18,171 nt of DNA, taken from assembly GCA_002341165.1 (NCBI GenBank), contig DDNL01000077.1, forward strand, positions 1 to 18,171. The letters run 5' to 3'. The notes beneath the pieces were generated by a model, which saw nothing but the letters and a program-made list of their open reading frames with translations, ran no database searches and was not told where the DNA came from. Shown piece after piece: positions 8,094 to 15,732 of the stretch. Position 1 is the first letter of the stretch, and every line of letters starts with the position of its first letter. The DNA comes from Shewanellaceae bacterium UBA2521. Lineage in GTDB: Bacteria > Pseudomonadota > Gammaproteobacteria > Enterobacterales > Shewanellaceae. The translations under genes and the position numbers were made by a program.

Positions 8094-8963
8094 ATGAAAG
8101 TTGTTATACCTGTTGCAGGTTTAGGTACAAGAATGCTGCCTGCAACCAAAGCAATACCTAAAGAGATGCTACCTTTGGTGGATAAGCCTTTAATACAGTA
8201 TATTGTAGATGAATGTCATCAAGCAGGCTTTAGAGAGCTTGTTTTTGTCACACATGCATCAAAGAACTCGATTGAAAATCATTTCGATACTTCGTTTGAG
8301 CTAGAGTCTATGCTTGAGCAACGGGTTAAGCGTCAATTACTCGACGAAGTACGCTCTATTTGTCCTGCAGATCTGACGATTTCTTGTATAAGACAAGGAG
8401 AAGCGAAAGGCCTGGGGCATGCGGTTTTATCTGCACATTCCTTGATTGGTGATGCACCTTTTGCTGTAGTTTTACCGGATGTACTGATTGAGCAACTCAA
8501 TCAAAAAGATGAACCGGTTAATTTAGGTGCAATGCTACAACACTTTGAAGTATCAGGACATAGTCAAGTTATGGTTGAAGAGGTTGCAAAGGAAGATGTC
8601 TCTAAGTATGGCGTGATTGACTTTGCTGACCATAAGGATCAACGTATTGCTCATATTGTTGAAAAGCCTGCTGTAGAAGATGCACCTTCTAATCTAGCTG
8701 TGGTTGGACGTTATGTTTTTAGCCAAGATATCTGGACGCATTTAGCCAATACACAGCCTGACGCATCGGGTGAAATTCAGTTAACAGATGCAATTGCAGC
8801 GATGATTGCTTCTGATCATCAGGTTAAATCTTATTCTATTGACGGACCTTCGCATGATTGTGGGAATAAGTTGAGCTATGTGAAGACTTTTATTCACTAT
8901 GCATTGCAAGATAAAAAATTGGGTGCTGATGTGGCTAAATATTTGAAAACACTAGCTGTTTAA
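8094..8963 (+). CDS. galU: UTP-glucose-1-phosphate uridylyltransferase
   Basis: A 289-residue nucleotidyltransferase making UDP-glucose from UTP and glucose-1-phosphate, which feeds LPS core, capsule or glycan synthesis. The N-terminal nucleotide-binding signature GLGTRMLPATKAIPKEMLP (residues 9-27) is followed by VDKPLIQYIVDE, GEAKGLGHAVL and VEKP, all typical of GalU. The length is close to the family norm of about 300. The start is ATG at 8094, preceded by AGGA. The gap to valS is 22 bases with no terminator, so the two are probably co-transcribed. A clear terminator follows. GalF-like paralogues exist in enteric bacteria, but the intact catalytic signature supports the active enzyme. Confidence 0.95.
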   Translation: MKVVIPVAGLGTRMLPATKAIPKEMLPLVDKPLIQYIVDECHQAGFRELVFVTHASKNSIENHFDTSFELESMLEQRVKRQLLDEVRSICPADLTISCIRQGEAKGLGHAVLSAHSLIGDAPFAVVLPDVLIEQLNQKDEPVNLGAMLQHFEVSGHSQVMVEEVAKEDVSKYGVIDFADHKDQRIAHIVEKPAVEDAPSNLAVVGRYVFSQDIWTHLANTQPDASGEIQLTDAIAAMIASDHQVKSYSIDGPSHDCGNKLSYVKTFIHYALQDKKLGADVAKYLKTLAV

Positions 8964-9014
8964 TGATGTTATATTTTGCTTTGTTCATAGAGTTTGAACA
9001 GAGCTCTATGTTGG

Positions 9015-9041
9015 AAGGCTTATCGAAAGATAAGCCTTTTT
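9015..9041 (+). terminator. Rho-independent terminator of galU
   Basis: A 10-bp stem AAGGCTTATC/GATAAGCCTT (9015-9024 with 9029-9038) closed by a GAAA tetraloop runs into a T-tract ending at 9041. A second, weaker hairpin (CATAGAG at 8986-8992 with CTCTATG at 9004-9010) lies just before it. It also separates galU from the converging gene ending at 9054. Confidence 0.9.
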
Positions 9042-9053
9042 AATCTCTATGCA

Positions 9054-9722
9054 TTAGTCGTTTGAAGAACGACGCCGATCACGCTTACGCTGAGGTGAGC
9101 CACTATGCTCTGGTTTACGAATCATACTTGAAAAGTCAGGTCGAATGACTTTGAATTTATTAAAATGTTTTGTTGTGACTTCTTCTTTAGGTAGCATGAG
9201 TTGAGAGCGTCGTAACAGTCTGCGTGCATCCATGGATATCCTGATTTCGGCCATAGGAATGCCGTCTTCTTTTCTTTTATGTGATCGTGTAGGCCTTTGA
9301 TTTACATATTGTAAAATGCCTGATTCTATGAGCTCTTGTACAGCAATTTCTTCCGTGGGCATGATTAATATAGAACTACGTTGGAGAAAAAATTCACGTA
9401 ACAGAGCACGTTCACTGAGATCAAGAAACTTAAGCTTCTCACTCATTTTGTGTTGGGCTCGTTTTTTTTGTATTTTATAGGTAAATTGATCTAGAAAATA
9501 GCTACAGAGATTCATGACTAGGTAAGAGGTGGCGATCAGAATGAGTAGACCTATTGTATGCTTATGGTGCTCAACATATTGGTGAAGATGAATATAGCTT
9601 AAAAGCTTTTGTGGCAATAAAAGTAGAAGAAGACAAAAACAGCTAATCCAAATAGAAAGTTTGTTTACCCATACAGTCGTGATGTGAAGTAGGCTGAGAT
9701 TAGGCAATGTTTCTCTCGTCAT
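9054..9722 (-). CDS. SieB-like two-TM membrane protein
   Basis: A 222-residue protein with two N-terminal TM segments (about 22-38 and 57-77), a cytoplasmic region and a very basic Arg/Ser-rich tail (about 202-222). The middle stretch SERALLREFFLQRSSILIMP (about 103-122), followed by VQELIESGIL, resembles the super-infection exclusion protein B (SieB) family as I remember it: two TM helices, then a short 'L-REF...P...V..L...GIL' domain. SieB proteins of lambdoid phages block superinfecting phage, but chromosomal homologues without prophage context are common and of unknown role. No phage gene is seen here. ATG at 9722 has GGAG 8 bases upstream. It lies 60 bases after the M66 protease gene on the same strand. 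The family assignment is from pattern memory, not a search. Confidence 0.6.
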   Translation of the reverse strand: MTRETLPNLSLLHITTVWVNKLSIWISCFCLLLLLLPQKLLSYIHLHQYVEHHKHTIGLLILIATSYLVMNLCSYFLDQFTYKIQKKRAQHKMSEKLKFLDLSERALLREFFLQRSSILIMPTEEIAVQELIESGILQYVNQRPTRSHKRKEDGIPMAEIRISMDARRLLRRSQLMLPKEEVTTKHFNKFKVIRPDFSSMIRKPEHSGSPQRKRDRRRSSND

Positions 9723-9782
9723 CCTCTGACTCCATGAAAATATTCAACTTTTATTCAAAGTCCTAGCAAAAAGTAGGCCATA

Positions 9783-11885
9783 TCAATGATGTAGCACAGA
9801 GGTGTGTAAAAGTTTTACAGGTGGCTCAATGATACGATGTAGTAGTTTTTTTTGAGAACAGATGAGGTCTAAGGATTGGGGCTGAAAACTTTGTGCAATA
9901 TTCACATGATACTTATTCATATAACCTGTATCAAATCGAGTATCGGCAAGATAAAAAGTTTTACTTTGTGTCGCATTATGCACAATGAGCTGGCATGCTG
10001 TCGGTTTTTTGGCTTTTTCTGGATAAGTAAAGCCATAGCTGCCATATAAAGCGGGATAAGCTTTACCTTTAATCTTAGCTTGTGGATCGTAATAACCAAC
10101 TAAAGTGATCACAGGAATTTCATATCCTTCAGGTCTTGAGCCTGATATGGTATTTTCATAAGGCTCGTACATTTTATGTAAAAAGTTCCACTTTGAAAAA
10201 CCAGTACTGGAGTGTTCATCAAAGCGTGCTGTGGAGAGAAGAAATTTTTGTATATGATGTAAAGAGTATGGTGTATAGAGGGTGTAGTAATTGGTGTAAT
10301 AAGGTTTTCCGCCCGCCATTGCATCTTTACTGAAATCATGATTAAGATAATGTGAAACATGTTTACCATTATCGGGATCTCTCTTTTCAGGATTATAATA
10401 TGAAGTGAGCCTATGGGTTGTTTCGGGATTAAAATTAGGAATAAAAATATTCTTAATGCTATCCCAACCCCAAGTTGAGTTAGGTTCACTAGACTTTCGG
10501 TGTATGCTGCCTTGAAAATCTCCAGCAAAATGAGACAGACCGAAAGCATGTCCTAGTTCATGACTGAACTCATTACCTATTGAATCTTTGAGCGTCACTA
10601 CACCATTTCCTCCAGATAAACCGTGAATTTGAAGGCCATTTTGATAAAGACCCTGCGCATTATGTAATGTAATTTGTGCTGCCAGATAATGATGGGCTGA
10701 TTCAGAAATTGAGCTTGATGCGTTTAATCCATATTGAGCTAAATTAATACCATGAGATATGAGTAACTTACCAATATAGTATCGCATATCTCCAGTATAC
10801 ACGCTGCCTTGCCCAGTATGAGGCTTTGTGAGATTGTAATGTTGACCATGAGGTAAGACAATATCGAATAAAGACACAGGTGCATAACGAGAAATAATCA
10901 TGCGTGATACAGGTATGCTTTGGTAAAAATCCATCTGTGCTTTGTCTGATTTTTGAAAAGTAAATTGATCGCGATAAGAGGTGAGAAAGCCTAAATCTAT
11001 AGTATGTAAAATTAAATCTATTTGGGGCTCAATAGGAATACTTTCTTCTCTGAGCAGACCATGCTTATTGCTTTCGGAAAATCGAATGAACAAACCTGGT
11101 TGAATATGTTCTTTAGGTATCACTAAGCTCCAAAAATCACCATAAGTGATGGAAGCCATTTTTTTATCATAATGACTGAACCAAGTATTTCTATGCAGCT
11201 TTAAGATAATGCTTTTTCCTGTAGTTAAAGTCCTTATCTTACCTGAAAAGTGGATTCTGGAGTCCATATCTGAGTTGGACTCAATAGTGATATATTTACG
11301 ACCATAGCTTTTGATTTTGGGAATATGAATCGCACCTGAAAAGGCTCCATTTGTTGTTTTAATGTGCAGGTGATGATGTTGTTCTAGTAGCTCTTTTATT
11401 TTTTTTCCAGTGAGATCTTGTCTTAATGCATTGATGGTATCTTTATCCGACATCTTTATATCATAGGGCGGTGGGTAAGAGAAACTCAGTTGATATGGCG
11501 GTATGCCATCAATTTGAATCGGTTGTGTATACGGGCGCATCTTTTTCTTAAAGATGAGTTGATGCTCGGCGTTATAAACATGTACCGTGATATATTTTTT
11601 GTCATCTATTTTGTCCTGGGGTTTAAATAAGATTAGAGTCGTTCGGTTAGCAACGAGGTGAGGCTGTATATCATTTTCAATTTGATGTAGAGAGGGAATA
11701 ATTGTGCTCTGCGCAAACAGAACCGTTCCTTTCAGGTTACCTACAATATCGCTCGGGTACTTTTGATTATAAAAAGAATAAAAGCTTGTGGGCGGCAAAA
11801 TCCAGCCACTGATAAGAAGAGAGAACAATATAAAAGAGAGTATGTAGAGCGTATACTTCGTAGAATGAGAGCAGAGAAAAGACAT
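9783..11885 (-). CDS. M66 metalloprotease, StcE/TagA-like
   Basis: A 700-residue zinc metallopeptidase of family M66, the mucin-type glycoprotein-cleaving family of StcE, TagA and dictomallein. The zinc site HELGHAFGLSH (about residues 442-452) has the full HExxHxxGxxH pattern. The context GNEFSHELGH...FQGSIHR...NSTWGWD...FIPNF is the M66 hallmark. The N-terminal region from about residue 50 (LKGTVLFAQS, then LFKPQDK) matches the StcE-type N-terminal domain. A hydrophobic segment at about 12-30 is a signal peptide or membrane anchor, so it acts outside the cytoplasm; classical members leave by type II secretion. It is shorter than StcE (about 900), lacking extra C-terminal sequence. The start is uncertain: ATG at 11885 has no clear ribosome site, and TTG at 11918 would add 11 residues. 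The stop of the upstream 150-aa gene is close, so co-transcription is likely. Confidence 0.9.
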   Translation of the reverse strand: MSFLCSHSTKYTLYILSFILFSLLISGWILPPTSFYSFYNQKYPSDIVGNLKGTVLFAQSTIIPSLHQIENDIQPHLVANRTTLILFKPQDKIDDKKYITVHVYNAEHQLIFKKKMRPYTQPIQIDGIPPYQLSFSYPPPYDIKMSDKDTINALRQDLTGKKIKELLEQHHHLHIKTTNGAFSGAIHIPKIKSYGRKYITIESNSDMDSRIHFSGKIRTLTTGKSIILKLHRNTWFSHYDKKMASITYGDFWSLVIPKEHIQPGLFIRFSESNKHGLLREESIPIEPQIDLILHTIDLGFLTSYRDQFTFQKSDKAQMDFYQSIPVSRMIISRYAPVSLFDIVLPHGQHYNLTKPHTGQGSVYTGDMRYYIGKLLISHGINLAQYGLNASSSISESAHHYLAAQITLHNAQGLYQNGLQIHGLSGGNGVVTLKDSIGNEFSHELGHAFGLSHFAGDFQGSIHRKSSEPNSTWGWDSIKNIFIPNFNPETTHRLTSYYNPEKRDPDNGKHVSHYLNHDFSKDAMAGGKPYYTNYYTLYTPYSLHHIQKFLLSTARFDEHSSTGFSKWNFLHKMYEPYENTISGSRPEGYEIPVITLVGYYDPQAKIKGKAYPALYGSYGFTYPEKAKKPTACQLIVHNATQSKTFYLADTRFDTGYMNKYHVNIAQSFQPQSLDLICSQKKLLHRIIEPPVKLLHTSVLHH

Positions 11886-11934
11886 ATGTTGATCACAATG
11901 AATTGGTTTGAAGCTCAATGCTCTTTATCTTACT

Positions 11935-12387
11935 TTAACACTCTAATATATGATAACGTTGTCTTATAAAAAGTTGAGAGTGCCAAATTGGACTTAAATA
12001 CCAAGAAGCGAATAAGACCAGACCTATACATTCAAGCGATAACTTAGAGTAGGATGCTAAATGTAATTGAGGCTTATTCTTAAGGTAAGATAAGTTATAA
12101 ATTGCCGTACATGTTTGTATTTTATCTAACCAAATTAAGCTTTGCAAAAAATATCTCAGTAGTCTTTTATGGATGGCATGGGAACAAGATGAGATAAAAG
12201 AGCTGTACTTTATACGATGAACAACTTGATTTGGGTTCAAAAATGCTCCGATAATGACCTGAAATATGTAGAATAAAATGCGGATAATTTGTCTTGTAAA
12301 AGAAAAAGTAGATGTGATATGATGAGCGAAAATTTTCGTCCTTGAGCTTTTCTTAAATACGCTTAAGCTGTGTTTAGATAAATCCAT
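11935..12387 (-). CDS. Hypothetical membrane protein, 150 aa
   Basis: An unrecognised protein. Two hydrophobic stretches are visible, at about residues 33-50 and 118-132, separated by a basic and aromatic-rich region; no catalytic motif is apparent. The ATG start at 12387 has a good ribosome site (AAGGA about 10 bases upstream). The stop lies 16 bases before the alternative TTG start of the M66 protease and about 50 before its ATG, so the two are probably co-transcribed. Codon use is AT-rich and the ORF is modest in size, so a degraded gene or chance ORF cannot be ruled out. An accessory role for the protease would be guesswork from position. Confidence 0.5.
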   Translation of the reverse strand: MDLSKHSLSVFKKSSRTKIFAHHITSTFSFTRQIIRILFYIFQVIIGAFLNPNQVVHRIKYSSFISSCSHAIHKRLLRYFLQSLIWLDKIQTCTAIYNLSYLKNKPQLHLASYSKLSLECIGLVLFASWYLSPIWHSQLFIRQRYHILEC

Positions 12388-12597
12388 AATATCTTATCCT
12401 TCTTCCATAAAGCATCACTGGCTATGCACTTTGCTTTTTTGATTCGGTTTCTCTTTTATGCATTTATAATGCCAATTAATGCCCTGATATAAGGCGTTAT
12501 CTACTTTTAAAAAATAAAGAGAGTATTAAGTAGCATAGATTGACTAAGAGTGCTGTTCACAAAGTCTGTAGCTGCTACGCATGATAGAGCCAAAGAC

Positions 12598-13902
12598 TTA
12601 AAAACGATAACCTACAGAAAGTGCACCATACTGAGCGTCAATTTTATGTTGATAATATAGATCGCCTTGAATGATAATATCTCTCTTAAGGTATTCTAGG
12701 CCATAAATTAAACGTACATACCAGCGTGAATTTATATTGTAGAGAATATAAGACTCAAGCTGGTGGGATGTAATGTTATCGTTGTGACCTATAGTGCCTT
12801 GATGCGCAAGGGTGAACTTATTGGTTAATTCCATGCCCATACCCAACATCACTTTAGGGTAGTAGTCAAAGCTTTTGTATTGAGCGAATTTATCACCGAG
12901 TATATTATCGATTCGAATTTGGTGTTGTGATATCCCAAGTCCAGCACCTAGTTGAAATATCCAATCTGATTCAGGAAAAAAATCATAAAACACGAGTTGA
13001 CTTAACTCATATTGTCTCAGAGAAAATACAAGGTGTTCATTGGACAGATAAGATTTATTCTGAAAGTTAAACCCTTGGTCAATGATGCCATCATCAAGAT
13101 TTTCAAAAAGAGATAACCGACCTTGATAAAAGAAATTAGATGTGATGTGAGCCGTGATTTGAGGCGTCGCAAAAAGAGGATATTTATTGTGGCTGGATAC
13201 TTCATTTAAGTTGATATTTTCTTTTTCTTTATAGAATAAGACATTTTTTTCATAGTTTTTGCCACCAGTGATTAATTCATATTGAAAATCAAAGTCTTCT
13301 TTACTAGGTTGTATAGTCTGAGACTTTGAACCATCTATCTTTATGGACATCTGCGCGCCTAAACCATCGGATGAAAAGTAAGGCAAAACAGATATTTTGG
13401 CATCACTGACATGACTTGATGTAAAGAGTAAGGAGTTAAATACCGCAATACTGGCACTGGCAATTACATCGTCAATGTGATGCTTATTCGCATATACGCG
13501 ACTATAAGCCACAATAGAGGCGATGGTATAACCAGGATAAGCCCATGCAGAGCCATATCTGTGATGTAGATAAGCAGCACCAGAAAATGCAGCCGCAGAG
13601 TGTCCAGATGGAAAAGACTTGTAGCTGCCTTTATGATCAGGTCTCTGTCTGTGCGTACTTTCTTTTAAACCTACAATAATAAGCTGACTCATACCTGTAC
13701 CTAAAAAAAGCTCTTTAGTACCTTGGTAATCACCGATAATCAAGCTGCCTAAAGCTGCACCAGCAGGTAAAAAAACCATCGCTTCATCACCGAAAGTTCT
13801 CATATTACTTTTGCGATCGCCGTACATTTTTGTTTTTGCTACAACTTCTTGATAAGACATAGCAAAGATAATAACGAGATATTTGATTAATTTCATGGAC
13901 AT
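12598..13902 (-). CDS. PAP2 phosphatase fused to beta-barrel
   Basis: A 434-residue exported protein with two parts. After a signal peptide (about 1-22) comes a PAP2 acid phosphatase domain (about 35-165) with all three motifs: KX6RP (Lys80-Pro88), PSGH (98-101) and SRX5HX3D (Ser134, Arg135, His141, Asp145). Such enzymes remove phosphate from lipids such as lipid A, undecaprenyl-PP or phosphatidate. The remainder (about 168-434) shows alternating aromatic/hydrophobic strands with polar turns and ends in GYRF, the terminal phenylalanine typical of outer-membrane barrels recognised by BamA. I infer a phosphatase tethered to the outer membrane facing the periplasm. ATG at 13902 has AAGG 9-10 bases upstream. 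The substrate is unknown. The barrel is inferred from pattern, not modelled. Confidence 0.85.
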   Translation of the reverse strand: MSMKLIKYLVIIFAMSYQEVVAKTKMYGDRKSNMRTFGDEAMVFLPAGAALGSLIIGDYQGTKELFLGTGMSQLIIVGLKESTHRQRPDHKGSYKSFPSGHSAAAFSGAAYLHHRYGSAWAYPGYTIASIVAYSRVYANKHHIDDVIASASIAVFNSLLFTSSHVSDAKISVLPYFSSDGLGAQMSIKIDGSKSQTIQPSKEDFDFQYELITGGKNYEKNVLFYKEKENINLNEVSSHNKYPLFATPQITAHITSNFFYQGRLSLFENLDDGIIDQGFNFQNKSYLSNEHLVFSLRQYELSQLVFYDFFPESDWIFQLGAGLGISQHQIRIDNILGDKFAQYKSFDYYPKVMLGMGMELTNKFTLAHQGTIGHNDNITSHQLESYILYNINSRWYVRLIYGLEYLKRDIIIQGDLYYQHKIDAQYGALSVGYRF

Positions 13903-14119
13903 TAAATAAGCCTTATTATGCTTACTTTATATCGGTGTTATTTCAAGAAAAATGAGTCTCAATGAAGAGGTAATGTAAATAGGCGCTTTATGTTAAGAAG
14001 ATAGAGACATACGCATATTGAAAGAACAAATTTTTTTAATTTAAATTATTGATTATAAGTTGCTTTACTTATTGGCTCTACTGAGAGTTAGAGTCACTTA
14101 TGCTCATTCGTATATGGCT

Positions 14120-14512
14120 TCAGTGGGGGAGTAAGCTGTAGTGGCCTCTGGAAGCTTTCCATTGCATATTTTTTTGACTCTGATACATAAATAAATACCA
14201 ATGATCGATGATATTCATACCAGGGTGAGGCTCCCAATTTTGACCAAAGTATTGTTGACAGCTTTGTTTAAACTCTCGGTAATTTTGTTCAGAGATTTGC
14301 ATGAGGCGTATAGTAGCATGAGTGCGAATCTGCAGTGTTGTCCAAGTGCCCGCGACTTTAACATACTCACCATCGCTATCGATTAGCCAGTCCCAGCTTT
14401 TGGTGCCTAGCTCTTCACAATATACGTAATAAGTTGCTGCAGAACTTGTTGCAGAGCATATCCAGATACATATAGATATTATAAATCTTGACCACATGTT
14501 ATATGATCTCAT
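14120..14512 (-). CDS. Hypothetical secreted protein, 130 aa
   Basis: No family is recognised. An N-terminal signal peptide (about 1-26, WSRFIISICIWICSATSSAA) with a likely cleavage after Ala-Ala predicts export. The mature part is small, rich in Trp and Tyr, and has two cysteines (Cys32 and Cys84) that could form a disulfide in the periplasm. ATG at 14512 is taken as start; ATG at 14497 (residue 6) is equally plausible because it begins right at the signal peptide. Ribosome sites are weak for both. The gene is 217 bases upstream of the PAP2 gene on the same strand and 116 bases downstream of the 53-aa gene, across a hairpin, so it probably has its own promoter. Confidence 0.7.
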   Translation of the reverse strand: MRSYNMWSRFIISICIWICSATSSAATYYVYCEELGTKSWDWLIDSDGEYVKVAGTWTTLQIRTHATIRLMQISEQNYREFKQSCQQYFGQNWEPHPGMNIIDHWYLFMYQSQKNMQWKASRGHYSLLPH

Positions 14513-14561
14513 ATCACATCAGCTCATACAAAGCCTAGTTTTGGATAAAAGAATGATCAAT

Positions 14562-14592
14562 AACTCCTTGCCTCATATTGAGGTGAGGAGTT
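14562..14592. terminator. Long hairpin behind 53-aa gene
   Basis: A 14-bp stem containing two adjacent G-U pairs (14562-14575 with 14579-14592) and a 3-nt loop. It lies 36 bases after the stop of the 53-aa gene on the minus strand. The following minus-strand sequence is only loosely T-rich, so it may be a weak terminator or an mRNA-stabilising hairpin. The plus strand shows no T-tract. Confidence 0.5.
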
Positions 14593-14628
14593 CAAACAAT
14601 TGTTGAAAAGTGATGACTTTATAAGGAG

Positions 14629-14790
14629 TTATCTTAAATTTTGAAATGCCTGAAGAATTTTTTTACCACCTTCGGTTGTATTGGCATCCATTTGAGCCAT
14701 ACGCTCGAGCGTCTTTTGTGAAGGCTGATAGACTTGTTCAGCGGTAGCAAATGATTTTGTTTTCATTTTTTCTGATATTTTGATTTGCAT
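14629..14790 (-). CDS. 53-aa microprotein behind GAF protein
   Basis: A small gene of 53 codons plus stop, too short for many gene finders. The ATG at 14790 has a strong ribosome site, GGAG 5 bases upstream. It starts 27 bases after the stop of the two-TM GAF-like gene on the same strand and is followed by a long hairpin, so the pair looks like a two-gene operon. The product begins MQIKISEKMKTKSF, is soluble and charged, has no TM segment or signal peptide, and contains TLERMAQMDANTTEGGKKI and a short C-terminal amphipathic stretch. No family recognised. The ribosome site, spacing and codon pattern favour a real gene; function is unknown. Confidence 0.6.
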   Translation of the reverse strand: MQIKISEKMKTKSFATAEQVYQPSQKTLERMAQMDANTTEGGKKILQAFQNLR

Positions 14791-14817
14791 CTTTTCTCCA
14801 GGAACTTGTAAAAAGAC

Positions 14818-15732
14818 TTAATCGAGCTGTTCTTTTATATAAAATAAACAAGATTCGAGCCTAAGTCTAGCACCAAACTGATCCAGAATCCATTCATACG
14901 ATTCTTTTTTATGTTTCTGGAACTGGTTCGGTGCAGGTGAATAAATGGATACAACCAGTACGGTTTTTGTTGTATCAGCGTGAAGTTGAATGGGGTAACA
15001 CATGATTGAGCCTGTCTTCGTACCATGATGACACTGCTTGAATCTAGGATGAGGTTGTTGTAGTTCTTGCGCAATATCTTCAATGATGCATAAATGTCCT
15101 GTTTCGGCGGCATGCATCAATGTACTACCTTGCTGTAGATGTTGAATATCTGTTTTAGGGTAGTTTTGTTTGGGTACAGAAGAGAGCCACTTCACTGGTC
15201 TTATGCGATAATCAGTCTGTAAAATATTGTCAAACAGTGCAATACGAACTGTACAATTTTGATCGGGCATAAACATTTTGTAGACATCGTAAATGCCTTG
15301 GTTGATCAGGTTAATTTGGTTTTCAGGGTCTAAAATATTTTTGGGTATGTTTGTGAGGTCTTGACCAATAAGAGGCTGATATCTTTCTACTTTTTCTGAC
15401 ACGCCTTCTGTAAGAGTATAGAGAAATTTAGCGATTTGCTCGTCATTGAGTAATGCTGCACTGTGTTGTTTTTGCTGTAGCCAATGTATGAAACAACCAA
15501 GCAAAGAAAGTGCAAGGCTGACACTGAAAAAGGTATAGCCTAAGTATTGGTGACTTGAAATAATATCGAACCAGTTTGCTTGAGGTTGCCTGTCTAAGTC
15601 ATTGATAAGAACTGTCAGAAAAGGAATAAGACAGGACGTACATAAATTTCTAATTATGATGCCTTTTTTGGATTGTACCCAATTGAGTAGCAGGCTTGAT
15701 GGGTGGGCATAATGTGTCGGGTTAAGCGACAT
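14818..15732 (-). CDS. Two-TM protein with GAF-like domain
   Basis: A 304-residue membrane protein. Two TM segments (about 26-44 and 64-84) are followed by a linker helix and a C-terminal domain (about 140-295) that reads like a GAF sensor fold. The stretch HAAETGHLCIIEDIA (207-221) matches the usual 'aetg.p..v.Dv' segment. Next comes TGSIMCYPIQL (240-250), like 'S.l.vPl', then VLVVSIYSP (258-266) and a final helix. GAF domains bind small ligands such as cyclic nucleotides, or serve as redox/light sensors. No kinase, cyclase or HD output domain is present, so the output may be through the membrane segments or a partner. ATG at 15732 has AAGGA about 10 bases upstream. It is followed 27 bases later by the 53-aa gene. 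The GAF assignment is by eye. Confidence 0.7.
   Translation of the reverse strand: MSLNPTHYAHPSSLLLNWVQSKKGIIIRNLCTSCLIPFLTVLINDLDRQPQANWFDIISSHQYLGYTFFSVSLALSLLGCFIHWLQQKQHSAALLNDEQIAKFLYTLTEGVSEKVERYQPLIGQDLTNIPKNILDPENQINLINQGIYDVYKMFMPDQNCTVRIALFDNILQTDYRIRPVKWLSSVPKQNYPKTDIQHLQQGSTLMHAAETGHLCIIEDIAQELQQPHPRFKQCHHGTKTGSIMCYPIQLHADTTKTVLVVSIYSPAPNQFQKHKKESYEWILDQFGARLRLESCLFYIKEQLD

Noticed and set aside
9054..9722. A prophage remnant around the SieB-like gene
   Set aside because: No integrase, repressor, capsid or lysis gene is present on either side, so the gene alone does not indicate a prophage.
10109..10549. A 146-codon minus-strand ORF within the M66 gene
   Set aside because: It lies entirely inside the well-supported M66 reading frame, in another frame of the same strand, and its translation resembles no protein.
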